Source of the DNA: Corynebacterium pseudodiphtheriticum DSM 44287
GTDB lineage: Bacteria; Actinomycetota; Actinomycetes; Mycobacteriales; Mycobacteriaceae
Length of the DNA: 64,000 bases
Assembly (NCBI RefSeq): GCF_000688415.1
Contig: NZ_JIAH01000005.1
Location: 124,001-188,000, forward strand
Reading direction: 5' to 3'
The position numbers were made by a program, and so were the translations under genes. Of the stretch, positions 47,802 to 56,555 are shown piece by piece. Every line of letters begins with the position of its first letter. The stretch's first letter is position 1. The notes under the pieces are model-generated. The model searched no databases, was not told the DNA's origin, and saw only the letters and a program-made list of their open reading frames with translations.

Positions 47802-47828
47802 GCGAGTTATCTCACGTGGATAACTCGC
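47802..47828. promoter_or_regulatory. Perfect 27-base interrupted palindrome upstream of fas
   Basis: GCGAGTTATC (47802-47811), 7-base spacer TCACGTG, GATAACTCGC (47819-47828). Arms are perfect. It is 66-92 bases upstream of the fas ATG, where a promoter operator would lie. A TetR-type regulator such as FasR is known to control fas in relatives, but I cannot match this to a documented motif. Confidence 0.7.
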
Positions 47829-47834
47829 GGCAAA

Positions 47835-47850
47835 TGTGAGTAAATTCTCA
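47835..47850. promoter_or_regulatory. Possible GlxR (CRP-type) site upstream of fas
   Basis: TGTGAGTAAATTCTCA differs at two positions from TGTGANNTANNTCACA. It is just outside the palindrome, about 100 bases before fas. Confidence 0.35.
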
Positions 47851-47910
47851 TGATTTTGTTTCAGAAACCATGTTTTGAGTGCGTATGTTCGGCATAGTTG
47901 CACAATAAAA

Positions 47911-47947
47911 CGCCCTGGCTGGCCACTATCATGGGCGAACCAGGGCG
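47911..47947 (-). terminator. Terminator after the first tandem acyl-CoA ligase
   Basis: CGCCCTGG (47911-47918) and CCAGGGCG (47940-47947); on the minus strand TTTTATT follows. It lies 39 bases beyond the ligase stop. Confidence 0.85.
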
Positions 47948-47985
47948 TGAAATACTCCGGGGAAGTGGATCTTATTCAGCGCAAG

Positions 47986-49773
47986 CTACTTATCCGTAGC
48001 GGCGCCGTCTTGCGTACCGCCGTCTTCCGGCTGGGCGGCAGCAGCCTCGTCCTTTTCCTTCGGCACCAGGCCCAGCATATCCAGCAAATCGGCCTGAACT
48101 TCGCGGCGGCGTAGCTTACCAATCTGGTCAGTGGCAAGCTCTTCGAAGTGGTAGAAGGTGCGCGGAACCTTGTAGGCAGTCAGGCGCTCGCGGCAGTAAT
48201 CCTTCAGCCCATCCGGATCCAGTGCAGCGCCTGCCCGCAGAACCACGCAGGCCACGACATCCTCCGAGCCATCCTTGCGTGGGCGGCCGACGACAGCGCA
48301 CTCTTCCACATCAGGGTGCTGCCCCAGGCAGTCCTCGACCTCACCAGGGTAGACGTTGAATCCGCCGGTGATGATCATTTCCTTAATGCGGGACACGATG
48401 CGCACGAAGCCGTCTTCGTCCATCACAGCCATGTCACCGGTGCGGAACCAACCGTCGTGGAAAGCGTTTTCCGTGGCTTCCTCATTGTGCAGGTAGCCTT
48501 TGAATACCTGTGGGCCGCGGCCGAGCAGCTCGCCTTCCTCGCCATCCGGCATGGTTTCGTCCAGATTGTCTGGGTTAGCGATGCGCACCTGGGTATCGGG
48601 GAACGGGATGCCAATATAACCCGGGCGACGGTTTTCTGAGTGCGGGTTACAACACAACACCGGCGAGGTCTCGGTCAAGCCGTAGCCTTCCACCAGCAGG
48701 CCGCCGGTGCGTTGTTCCCACTTCTCGACGGTGGCCTCCGGCAACGGGGCGGCACCGGAAATGGAATTGGTGATGCCTTTCAGGTCGATGTCCTGCTTCT
48801 CGGCGGCCTCCATGACCTTGGAGTACAGCGTCGGCACGCCCGGCATCCAGGATGGCTTGCGGTTTTTGATCACGTCCATCAGCAACGGGATTTCTGGCTT
48901 CGGCACCAGCACCATCTCGCCACCCAGTGATACGGCAAGCCCGGCGATCAGCGTAAGGCCGTACACGTGGAACATTGGCAGAGCACCCAGCACGCGCTCG
49001 TCCGGGTTGCGGCCCAGGGTGGGGAAGAAGGTCAGGATCTGGGCGATATTTGCCGAGATATTGCCCTGGGTGAGCTCTGCGCCCTTCGGGGTGCCCGTGG
49101 TGCCGGAGGTATACAGGATTAACGCGGTGGAATCACTGGTGACACAATCTGGGGTGCGAATTTCCCGCCCGTCGCCACCGAAGGCTTCGCTGGCCAAAGA
49201 TTCAAATGAAATGGTGTTTGGGGCGAACTGGGAAAGCTGCTTGCGTTTTTCGCGGATCGACGGCAAGGGCAGGTAGCGCAAGGCCAGCTGTTTGGTGCGG
49301 GGCATCGCATTAATCATGTTGACCGAGATGATGGTCTCGAGCGGGGTTTTGCTGCGGACTTGCTCCAACATTGGGGCGGCTTTGTCCCAACAAATCGCGA
49401 TGCGGGCGCCGTGGTCGCTAAACAGGCTTTCTAGCTCGTGCGCCGTGTACAGCGGGTTGTGCTCGACGACGGTTGCGCCAATTTTTTGGATGGCATAAAA
49501 CGCAATAACGTGCTGCGGGCAATTCGGTAGCAGGACCGCCACGCGATCACCAGGGCCGACACCGAAGGCCTTCAGGCCAGCCGCCACAGCGCGCACATTC
49601 TTGTCGAGTTCGCTGTAAGTCATCGACTCGCCAAAAAAGTAGGTGGCCTGCCGATGGTGGTTATTGGTCAGATTCGAGTCGTACAGACTCAGCAGCGTCT
49701 TGTGCTCGTATTCCGGCTTTTCTGGGATATCGCCGTAGTGCTGTAGCCACGCTTTGGTATCCGAAGCGGTCAT
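47986..49773 (-). CDS. Long-chain fatty-acid--CoA ligase, tandem copy 1
   Basis: 595 residues, ANL superfamily. LILYTSGTTGTPKGAELTQGN (phosphate loop), GYGLTETSPVL (adenine), TGDMAVMDEDGFVRIVSRIKEMIITGGFNVYPGEVE (hinge and acyl-CoA domain), catalytic Lys in DQIGKLRRREVQ. Shares its N-terminus KAWLQHY and most of its sequence with the next two ligases, so the three arose by duplication. Copy 1 has an extra Asp/Glu/Ala-rich C-terminal tail. AAGGAGG upstream is a strong ribosome site. Likely activates exogenous or recycled fatty acids, next to fas. Confidence 0.92.
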   Translation of the reverse strand: MTASDTKAWLQHYGDIPEKPEYEHKTLLSLYDSNLTNNHHRQATYFFGESMTYSELDKNVRAVAAGLKAFGVGPGDRVAVLLPNCPQHVIAFYAIQKIGATVVEHNPLYTAHELESLFSDHGARIAICWDKAAPMLEQVRSKTPLETIISVNMINAMPRTKQLALRYLPLPSIREKRKQLSQFAPNTISFESLASEAFGGDGREIRTPDCVTSDSTALILYTSGTTGTPKGAELTQGNISANIAQILTFFPTLGRNPDERVLGALPMFHVYGLTLIAGLAVSLGGEMVLVPKPEIPLLMDVIKNRKPSWMPGVPTLYSKVMEAAEKQDIDLKGITNSISGAAPLPEATVEKWEQRTGGLLVEGYGLTETSPVLCCNPHSENRRPGYIGIPFPDTQVRIANPDNLDETMPDGEEGELLGRGPQVFKGYLHNEEATENAFHDGWFRTGDMAVMDEDGFVRIVSRIKEMIITGGFNVYPGEVEDCLGQHPDVEECAVVGRPRKDGSEDVVACVVLRAGAALDPDGLKDYCRERLTAYKVPRTFYHFEELATDQIGKLRRREVQADLLDMLGLVPKEKDEAAAAQPEDGGTQDGAATDK

Positions 49774-49832
49774 TGCTACCTCCTTGCGTAGGGGTGCTTT
49801 ACATCACACGTTTTTGAGATGGTCCCCACACT

Positions 49833-49842
49833 ACCAATTGGT
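49833..49842. promoter_or_regulatory. Palindrome upstream of ligase copy 1
   Basis: ACCAATTGGT, a perfect 10-base palindrome within CTACCAATTGGTGAGT, 60 bases before the ATG of copy 1. Candidate operator. Confidence 0.4.
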
Positions 49843-49875
49843 GAGTCGTTTCACATAAACTACGCAAGTTTTTAG

Positions 49876-49895
49876 TGCGGTTTGTTAAAACCGCA
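49876..49895. promoter_or_regulatory. 20-base palindrome upstream of ligase copy 1
   Basis: TGCGGTTT-GTTA-AAACCGCA with perfect 8-base arms, about 100 bases upstream of the copy 1 ATG and just before the terminator of copy 2. Operator or small hairpin. Confidence 0.45.
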
Positions 49896-49922
49896 GCATA
49901 AAAGGGATGAAAAATGGAAGTG

Positions 49923-49960
49923 GGGCGGATCGACGTAGCGGTATCGACGTCGGCCCGCCC
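49923..49960 (-). terminator. Terminator after ligase copy 2
   Basis: GGGCGG (49923-49928) and CCGCCC (49955-49960), with partly paired ACGT-containing interior; on the minus strand ATTTTTC follows. About 70 bases beyond the copy 2 stop. Confidence 0.65.
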
Positions 49961-50029
49961 AAAATTAGCGTGATTTTACGAATCTATATTCGTGCCCTGT
50001 GCTCGTGGGATAGCGAACAAAAACTTCGC

Positions 50030-51838
50030 CTACGCCTGCTCCAAGCGTGCAATCAGGTCAGCCTGGACCTCGCGGCGACGAATCTTCCCCAGCTGGTCCC
50101 TGGCTAGTTCCTCGAAGTGGTAGAAGGTGCGCGGAACCTTATACCGGGTCAAACGTTCACGGCAGAACTCGCGCAAACCTTCCGGATCTAGCTCGGCACC
50201 GTCGTTAAGAATCACACAGGCAACAACGTCCTCCGAGCCGTCCTTGCGTGGGCGACCCACCACAGCAACGTCAGCGATATCCCGGTGGGCGCTGATGGTT
50301 TCTTCTACCTCGGCAGGGTGGACGTTAAACCCGCCAGTGATGATGATTTCTTTCAAACGCGAAACCAGGCGCAAGAAACCGTCTTCTTCCATCACGCCCA
50401 TATCGCCAGTGCGGAACCAGCCATCATGGAATGCTTCCTCGGTAGCTTCCGGCTTATTTAAGTAGCCCTGGAAAACCTGTGGTCCCTTGACCAGTACCTC
50501 GCCTTCCTCACCATCCGGCATGGTCTCGTCGAGGTTTTTGGGGTTTGCAATACGGATCAGCGTATTTGGCATCGGAACGCCAATGAAACCTGGGCGTCGG
50601 TTTTCATTGACGGGGTTGGCCACGATCACCGGCGAGGTTTCGGTCAAACCATAGCCTTCGACCAACAAGCCGCCTGAAAGTTTTTCCCATTCGTCGACGG
50701 TGGATGCCGGTAGCGGGGCAGCACCGGCAAAAGAATAGCGGATGCCCTGCAGATCGAGGTCCTTCTTTTGGGCTTCCTCGGAAATTTTGTCGTAGAGTGT
50801 CGGCACACCGGGCAACCAGGTGGGCTTGCGCTTCTTGATGGCATCGAGAATCAAGGGGATTTCCGGTTTAGGCAGCAGGATGATCTCACCGCCGACGTAG
50901 GAAGCCAGCGCGCCAATGAGGGTCAGACCGTACACGTGGAACATAGGCAGTGCACCCATGAGAGTTTCGGGCTTTTCGCCAATTCCGGGCAGCCAGTACT
51001 TTGCCATTTGCACGTTGGAGCAGATATTGCGGTGGCTAAGCATCGCACCCTTCGGGGCGCCGGTGGTTCCGGAAGTATAAAGGATGAATGCGATGTCGTC
51101 CGGGGTCAGCGTCGGCTCTGGTTCCAGGTTTTCACCAGTGCCGCCGATCGCGCCGTCGAGAAGCATGCGGTAGGGGATCGCGTTATCGGCTTTTGCAGTG
51201 AGCATCTCGCGCTTTTCACGCACCGCAGGTAACGGCAGATAGCGCAACGCCAGCTGCTTGGTTACGGGCATGGCCTCAACCATGTTTACCGCGATGAGGT
51301 TTTGCAGCGCTGTGGCGTGGCGAAGCGGCTCCAGCGAACTAGCGATTTTGTCCCAGACGATGGCAGTGCGCGCTCCGTGGTCTTTGAATAGGCCTTCTAG
51401 CTCATATGGGGTGTACAGCGGGTTGTGCTCGACGACGGTTGCACCTAACCGCAGGATGGCGTGCACCGCGACGATGTGCTGCGGGCAGTTAGGGAGCACC
51501 ACAGCCACCCGGTCGCCTTTGCTGACTCCTAGTGATTTTAGGCTTGCGGCTACCGCGCGGACCTGCTTATCAAGTTGCGCATACGTCGTCGATTGCCCGA
51601 AAAACCAGGTGGCGTTGCGATCCCGGTGATTTTTGAGGTTTTCGACGTAATTGTCGACAAGGGTGAGATCCGCGAAATCGATTTCGGGAGGGCAGGCGTC
51701 GTTATAGTGCTGTAACCAGGCGCGGTTTTTGAATGCGGTTGCCGCACCGGTGTTTGCGTTGTCGTTTGGATTGTTGTTTGTGTCCTCATTTCTGTTGTTG
51801 TTTGTGTCGGTGTTGAGAGCATGTTTGGGCTCTGACAT
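50030..51838 (-). CDS. Long-chain fatty-acid--CoA ligase, tandem copy 2
   Basis: About 602 residues from ATG at 51838, which has a strong AGGAGG 9 bases upstream; an in-frame start at 51937 adds 33 residues without support. FILYTSGTTGAPKGAMLSHRN, GYGLTETSPVI, TGDMGVMEEDGFLRLVSRLKEIIITGGFNVHPAEVE and DQLGKIRRREVQ mark a complete enzyme. Unlike its neighbours it carries an Asn/Thr/Asp-rich N-terminal stretch (NTDTNNNRNEDTNNNPNDN) encoded by GTT/TTG-like repeats on the opposite strand. Same family and orientation as the flanking copies; substrate range unknown. Confidence 0.92.
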   Translation of the reverse strand: MSEPKHALNTDTNNNRNEDTNNNPNDNANTGAATAFKNRAWLQHYNDACPPEIDFADLTLVDNYVENLKNHRDRNATWFFGQSTTYAQLDKQVRAVAASLKSLGVSKGDRVAVVLPNCPQHIVAVHAILRLGATVVEHNPLYTPYELEGLFKDHGARTAIVWDKIASSLEPLRHATALQNLIAVNMVEAMPVTKQLALRYLPLPAVREKREMLTAKADNAIPYRMLLDGAIGGTGENLEPEPTLTPDDIAFILYTSGTTGAPKGAMLSHRNICSNVQMAKYWLPGIGEKPETLMGALPMFHVYGLTLIGALASYVGGEIILLPKPEIPLILDAIKKRKPTWLPGVPTLYDKISEEAQKKDLDLQGIRYSFAGAAPLPASTVDEWEKLSGGLLVEGYGLTETSPVIVANPVNENRRPGFIGVPMPNTLIRIANPKNLDETMPDGEEGEVLVKGPQVFQGYLNKPEATEEAFHDGWFRTGDMGVMEEDGFLRLVSRLKEIIITGGFNVHPAEVEETISAHRDIADVAVVGRPRKDGSEDVVACVILNDGAELDPEGLREFCRERLTRYKVPRTFYHFEELARDQLGKIRRREVQADLIARLEQA

Positions 51839-52156
51839 GGGAACAATCCTCCTGTATTGGCGTTTGCTGGCTTCGCTTGCTGGGCCGTAGGTGGGCAAAC
51901 CTTGCGGGGTGTACGAACCGTCGCTAGCGAACTGCACCGAAATATTGTGACCTGTATTGCAGTTTTGGTTCCATAACCACAGTAGGCGATTGGGGCTCGC
52001 TTGGCTAGGGTGTGTTCGTTAAAGCGGTACTTTGGGGCCAGACTGCGGCACGTGGAAAGCACATTAACTGATTTGCAGGCAAACAAAATAGTTGGTGTTC
52101 GTAAGGGGGTGGTTAGCGAAGATCAACCGGAAAAGCGGGGAGGGGCTGTGCCAGCC

Positions 52157-52313
52157 TGACAGAAAACTGGCAGACAGAAACCGGCCGAGAGAAAATTGAC
52201 AGAGAGAAACCGGCAGACAGAAAACCGACAGAGAGAAACTGGCAGACAGAAACCGGCAGAGAGAAAACTGGCAGACAGAAACCGGCAGAGAGAAAACTGG
52301 CAGACAGAAACCG
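52157..52313. repeat. Purine-rich tandem repeat array, 29-base period
   Basis: Perfect 29-base units start at 52238 and 52267, with a further partial copy at 52296; each is two half-units beginning ACTGGCAGACAGAAA and CCGGCAGAGAGAAA. Upstream to 52157 the same half-units occur with substitutions. No spacers, so not CRISPR. It lies between ligase copies 2 and 3, one strand being nearly free of T. Confidence 0.9.
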
Positions 52314-52325
52314 AGAAAAAGAAAA

Positions 52326-52345
52326 CCGCCCGGAAAACCGGGCGG
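52326..52345 (-). terminator. Terminator after ligase copy 3
   Basis: CCGCCCGG-AAAA-CCGGGCGG, a perfect 8-base-pair stem and tetraloop; the minus strand continues TTTTCTTTTTC. Confidence 0.9.
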
Positions 52346-52399
52346 TGAAAACTGTATCCAGAAGCGATAAGAAGGAACTACAGAACCTGTAGCCCTCCG

Positions 52400-54118
52400 C
52401 TAGCTCGCATCCTCTAAACGTTTCAGCAGGTCAGACTGTACCTCGCGTCGGCGGATCTTCCCCAATTGGTCCTTCGACAACTCCTCAAAGTGGTAGAACG
52501 TGCGGGGAACCTTATATGGAGTCAGTCGCTCCTTGGCAAAAGCACGCAGCCCTTCTGGGTTCAGCTCGGCGCCATCGCGCAAAACCACACAAGCCACGAC
52601 ATCCTCGGCACCGTCGGAACGCGGACGGCCCACCACGGCGCACTCGACGACGTCGGCATGGCTCAACATCGTCTCTTCCACCTCACCCGGATACACGTTA
52701 AAACCACCGGTAATGATGATTTCCTTGATGCGCGAAACCAGGCGGATAAAACCATCCTCTTCCATTACACCGACATCGCCGGTGCGGAACCAGCCGTCGT
52801 GGAACGCAGCCTCTGTAGCCTCCGGGTTGTCGTAATAGCCACGGAAAACCTGCGGCCCACGGGCGAGAAGCTCGCCTTCCTGGCCGTCGGGAAGCGTCTC
52901 ATCCAGGTTGTCCGGGTTTGCGATCCGAATTTCGGTATCAGGAAATGGGACACCGATATAACCGGGCCGACGGTTCTGACTCATGGGGTTACCCACCAAA
53001 ATCGGCGAACATTCAGTCAGACCATAACCTTCCACCAAAAGGCCAGAGGTGGCTTGCTCCCAGTTTTCCACGGTGTGTACCGGCAGAGTAGAAGCACCAG
53101 AAAATGCATTGCGCACCTGAGAAAGGTCAATATCTTTGTCCTTGGCTGCCTCGATGATTTTCTCGTACAGCGGTGGCACACCCGGGATCCATGTCGGCGG
53201 GTGCTTTTTCATAATGTCCATCAGCAACGGAATCTGTGGCGACGGCAGCAGAACCATCTCGGCGCCCAAAAATGGCCCCAACGTGCCGAAAAATGTCAGA
53301 CCATACGCGTGGAACATGGGCAGCGCCCCCAACAGGCGTTCTTGTTCATCTCCTAGCCCGGGAACCCAGTGCTTGCCCTGCAAAATGTTGGCATACAGAT
53401 TGCCGTGGGTCAGCTGCGCGCCCTTCGGTGTGCCAGTAGTGCCCGAGGTATACAAAAGCAGTGCGGGTGTGTTCTTGTCGACGCCGTCGGCAGGCACAAA
53501 ATCGCCCGCCGAACCGCCCATAGAGCCGTCGGCAAGCACAGAAAACGGAACCGTGTTTGGCGCAGGTGCGGTCAACTGCTTACGGGTTTCGCGAATTTTC
53601 GGCAGTGGAATGCGCAAGGCCCACTGTTTGAACTTCGGCATCGCTTCGACCATGTTCACCGAAATGATCGTTTCCAGCGCTAGGTCGCGGTCCTGGCGTA
53701 GCTTCTCCACCGTTTCCGCGGCCTTATCCCAGACAATCGCCACACGGGCGCCATGGTTGACGAAAGGATCGTACAACTCATGTGCCGTGTAGAGAGGATT
53801 GTGTTCGACGACGATCGCGCCCAGCTTGAGCACAGCATAAAACGCGGCCACGTGTTGCGGGCAGTTCGGCAAAATGAGTGCGACACGATCGCCCGGGCCG
53901 ACGCCAAGGGAGCGTAGGCCAGCGGCAATACCGCGAACCTGCTCATCAAGCTCGCCGTAGGACATGCGGTGGCCGAAAAACCACGTCGCGGGCTTGTTCC
54001 GGTTGATCGCTAGGTTGTTGTCATAAACATCCAGCAAGGTGACGTTGCCGTAATCAAGCGTGTGCGGAGTCGATGGTGCGTAGTGCTGCAACCATGCCTT
54101 CGATTCAAAAGCCGACAT
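52400..54118 (-). CDS. Long-chain fatty-acid--CoA ligase, tandem copy 3
   Basis: 572 residues, the shortest copy. LLLYTSGTTGTPKGAQLTHGN, GYGLTECSPIL (Cys for the Thr-Ser of its sisters), TGDVGVMEEDGFIRLVSRIKEIIITGGFNVYPGEVE and catalytic Lys in DQLGKIRRREVQ. N-terminus MSAFESKAWLQHY. Ribosome site is weak (GGAAG about 16 bases away). Each copy has its own terminator, so the three appear separately transcribed rather than one operon. Confidence 0.92.
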   Translation of the reverse strand: MSAFESKAWLQHYAPSTPHTLDYGNVTLLDVYDNNLAINRNKPATWFFGHRMSYGELDEQVRGIAAGLRSLGVGPGDRVALILPNCPQHVAAFYAVLKLGAIVVEHNPLYTAHELYDPFVNHGARVAIVWDKAAETVEKLRQDRDLALETIISVNMVEAMPKFKQWALRIPLPKIRETRKQLTAPAPNTVPFSVLADGSMGGSAGDFVPADGVDKNTPALLLYTSGTTGTPKGAQLTHGNLYANILQGKHWVPGLGDEQERLLGALPMFHAYGLTFFGTLGPFLGAEMVLLPSPQIPLLMDIMKKHPPTWIPGVPPLYEKIIEAAKDKDIDLSQVRNAFSGASTLPVHTVENWEQATSGLLVEGYGLTECSPILVGNPMSQNRRPGYIGVPFPDTEIRIANPDNLDETLPDGQEGELLARGPQVFRGYYDNPEATEAAFHDGWFRTGDVGVMEEDGFIRLVSRIKEIIITGGFNVYPGEVEETMLSHADVVECAVVGRPRSDGAEDVVACVVLRDGAELNPEGLRAFAKERLTPYKVPRTFYHFEELSKDQLGKIRRREVQSDLLKRLEDAS

Positions 54119-54297
54119 AGAACTACTGTGCTTCCTTCATGCTGGGTGGGTGTACCGGGACTGGTTTTGTAGTGCGGATTGTTTTGTCCGGACTGGAGAA
54201 CTCTTTCCAGTGTACTCCCGGCAACGTGGGGCGTTTCGTGGGAGCGTGTCAAGTTGTTTGTATGCGAGGTCTAGTGGTTACGCTGGGCTTATAGTTC

Positions 54298-54311
54298 TAG
54301 GTCGCGACCTA
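54298..54311. promoter_or_regulatory. 14-base palindrome upstream of mshA
   Basis: TAGGTCGCGACCTA, perfectly symmetrical, 50 bases before the mshA ATG and about 38 bases before its -10 box. Position fits a regulator binding upstream of the promoter. Confidence 0.5.
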
Positions 54312-54348
54312 TAGAAGCTCCAGTTCTGCTGCAGTACGCCAGTATCTT

Positions 54349-54360
54349 TAGGATGCAAGT
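54349..54360 (+). promoter_or_regulatory. -10 box of a leaderless transcript (mshA)
   Basis: TAGGAT (54349-54354) then 6 bases and the ATG at 54361; no ribosome site. Confidence 0.6.
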
Positions 54361-55680
54361 ATGCGCATCGCCATGATCTCTATGCACACCTCACCCATCG
54401 AGCAGCCGGGAATCGGCGATGCCGGGGGCATGAACGTCTACGTCTTAAATATTGCCCGCCAGCTCGCGAAACAGGGTATTGGTGTCGATATCTTCACCCG
54501 CGCCACCCGATCCTCCCAGCCGGAGGTCATGCAACTTGCCGATAACCTCCGCGTTATCAACATCATCGCGGGCCCTTATGTCGGATTAGAAAAAGAATCG
54601 TTGCCGACGCAGCTGGTTGCTTTCACCGGGGGCATCGTGCAGTTCGTCAACAAAGAATCCCAGCCGGCGGCAAAGCAGGAATCCCGTACTGGCTACGCTC
54701 CCTGCCACGCACCGTACGATGCGATCCATTCCCATTATTGGCTCTCCGGCCAGGTTGGCTGGTTGTTACGCGACCTGTGGGGCATCAGCCTGGTCCACAC
54801 CGCCCACACGCTTGCGGCGGTGAAAAACGCCTACCGCTCGGCTGACGATACCGCCGAATCTGAGGCCCGGCGCATCTGCGAACAGCAACTCGTCGACAAC
54901 GCCGACACTCTCGTCGTTAACACCGACGAAGAAGCCCGCGACCTCATCGGCCATTATGATGCCGAACCTTCCAAGATCATGGTGGTCCCGCCAGGTGCCG
55001 ACCTAGAACTGTTTACCCCGGGCACAGACCGCAACACTGAGCGCTCCCGACGCGAACTCGGCATCCCACTACACACGAAAGTGGTCGCTTTCGTCGGCCG
55101 GCTACAGAAATTCAAAGGCCCTGAGGTGCTCATCCGCGCCACCGCCGAGCTTTTCCGCCGCGAGCCGGACCGGTGCCTACGAGTGGTGATCTGCGGTGGC
55201 CCTTCGGGAAGCGCAGCCAGCCCGGATTATTATCACAATCTTGCCTGTGAACTGGGCGTCGGCAAATGCATCCGGTTCATTGATACCCGCCCGCCGGAGG
55301 AGCTGGTCGCGGTGTATCAAGCTGCTGACCTGATTGCGGTGCCGAGTTACAACGAATCATTCGGGCTCGTTCCCATGGAGGCACAGGCTTGTGGCACCCC
55401 GGTGGTGGCTGCGCGGGTCGGTGGCCTGCCGATTGCGGTCGCTGACGGTCGCACGGGCACGCTTGTCGACGGCCACGACCCTGCTGATTGGGCCGATGCG
55501 TTGGCAGATTTGCTGGACGACGACGAACGCCGTGTCCAGATGGGGCAGGCCGCGGTGGGCCACGCCGCGCAGTTCTCGTGGGCGGCGGCTGCGGACCGGC
55601 TAGTGGGGGTATTCCAGGATGCGATTGCGAGTGCTGATGGGGCAGCAAGGTTGCACAACCGGCAAGCCAGCGGGAATTAA
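54361..55680 (+). CDS. mshA: D-inositol-3-phosphate glycosyltransferase (mycothiol synthesis)
   Basis: 439-residue GT4 glycosyltransferase, first step of mycothiol biosynthesis: UDP-GlcNAc + 1L-inositol-1-phosphate. Family marks: [24 protein letters not shown] at the N-terminus, [69 protein letters not shown] and the EX7E motif in [21 protein letters not shown]. Length normal. Neighbours gpmA, senX3 and regX3 match the Rv0486-Rv0491 order. Confidence 0.96.
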   Translation: MRIAMISMHTSPIEQPGIGDAGGMNVYVLNIARQLAKQGIGVDIFTRATRSSQPEVMQLADNLRVINIIAGPYVGLEKESLPTQLVAFTGGIVQFVNKESQPAAKQESRTGYAPCHAPYDAIHSHYWLSGQVGWLLRDLWGISLVHTAHTLAAVKNAYRSADDTAESEARRICEQQLVDNADTLVVNTDEEARDLIGHYDAEPSKIMVVPPGADLELFTPGTDRNTERSRRELGIPLHTKVVAFVGRLQKFKGPEVLIRATAELFRREPDRCLRVVICGGPSGSAASPDYYHNLACELGVGKCIRFIDTRPPEELVAVYQAADLIAVPSYNESFGLVPMEAQACGTPVVAARVGGLPIAVADGRTGTLVDGHDPADWADALADLLDDDERRVQMGQAAVGHAAQFSWAAAADRLVGVFQDAIASADGAARLHNRQASGN

Positions 55681-55681
55681 A

Positions 55682-55706
55682 GGGGAACTGACGGGGAACT
55701 GAAGGG
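55682..55706. repeat. 11-base tandem repeat after mshA
   Basis: GGGGAACTGAC, GGGGAACTGAA, GGGG directly after the mshA stop. Confidence 0.8.
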
Positions 55707-55773
55707 GTGCGGAGTCTGGCGAGCTCGCCGTGGCTCCGGCACTGATTCCGCCGACCGTGGCATGCTAGAAGCT

Positions 55774-56550
55774 ATGACTGGACCTAATTCTGAACCGAAT
55801 TCTGCCAACGGCAAGCTCATCTTGCTGCGCCATGGCCAATCCACCTGGAATGAATCCAACCAGTTCACCGGCTGGGTTGATGTAGACCTGACCGCACGTG
55901 GAGAAAGCGAGGCGCGCCGGGCCGGAGAATTGATTGCCGCTGCTGGGCTGCAGCCAGAGGTGGTCTACACTTCGCTGCTGCGTCGTGCTATCCGTTCGGC
56001 AAATATTGCGTTGTCTGCGGCCGACCGCCACTGGATTCCTGTAGTCCGTAACTGGCGCATAAACGAACGCCACTACGGTGCCCTGCAAGGCTTGAACAAA
56101 GCCGAAACCCGCGACAAATACGGTGAGGATCAGTTCATGTCGTGGCGTCGTTCTTATGACACCCCGCCACCGGAGCTTGCCGACGACTCCCAGTACTCCC
56201 AAGCTGGCGACCCGCGTTATGCGGATGTGGACAACCCGCCCCGCACTGAATGCCTGAAAGACGTCGTAGCCCGGGCCATCCCATATTTCGAGGCGGAGAT
56301 TTTGCCACGCCTGCGGGATGGTCAGACCGTGTTGTTGGCTGCGCACGGCAACTCGCTGCGCGCACTTGTTAAGCACCTGGATGCGATTTCGGACGAAGAT
56401 ATTGCCGCGCTGAATATCCCGACCGGTATGCCACTGGTGTACGAATTTGCCGCCGACGGCAGCATCGTGAACCCAGGAGGCGACTACTTGGACCCAGAAG
56501 CCGCGCAGGCGGGTGCTGCTGCCGTAGCGAATCAGGGCCAGGCCAAGTAA
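55774..56550 (+). CDS. gpmA: Phosphoglycerate mutase, 2,3-bisphosphoglycerate-dependent
   Basis: 258 residues from the chosen start. Phosphohistidine motif [63 protein letters not shown], and the second His in [15 protein letters not shown]. Interconverts 3- and 2-phosphoglycerate in glycolysis. An ATG at 55762 would add only [14 protein letters not shown] at 55774 resembles relatives better. senX3 begins 5 bases after the stop, so they may be cotranscribed. Confidence 0.95.
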   Translation: MTGPNSEPNSANGKLILLRHGQSTWNESNQFTGWVDVDLTARGESEARRAGELIAAAGLQPEVVYTSLLRRAIRSANIALSAADRHWIPVVRNWRINERHYGALQGLNKAETRDKYGEDQFMSWRRSYDTPPPELADDSQYSQAGDPRYADVDNPPRTECLKDVVARAIPYFEAEILPRLRDGQTVLLAAHGNSLRALVKHLDAISDEDIAALNIPTGMPLVYEFAADGSIVNPGGDYLDPEAAQAGAAAVANQGQAK

Positions 56551-56555
56551 ATCAC

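Larger units (their letters stand above)
51839..52399. other. Intergenic region between ligase copies 2 and 3
   Basis: 561 bases without a credible gene. From the left: the copy 2 leader and ribosome site, an AT-rich stretch near 51950-52100 probably holding the copy 2 promoter, then the tandem repeat array at 52157-52313 and the copy 3 terminator at 52326. A 178-residue frame on the minus strand crosses the region but overlaps the ligase in another frame and has no ribosome site or domain. Confidence 0.6.

Noticed and set aside
51550..52086. 178-codon minus-strand frame overlapping ligase copy 2
   Set aside because: Overlaps the ligase in another frame, lacks a ribosome site and shows only low-complexity Thr/Gln translation of the Asn-repeat DNA.
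52157..52313. CRISPR array
   Set aside because: Units are contiguous and share the same sequence throughout; there are no unique spacers and no cas genes.
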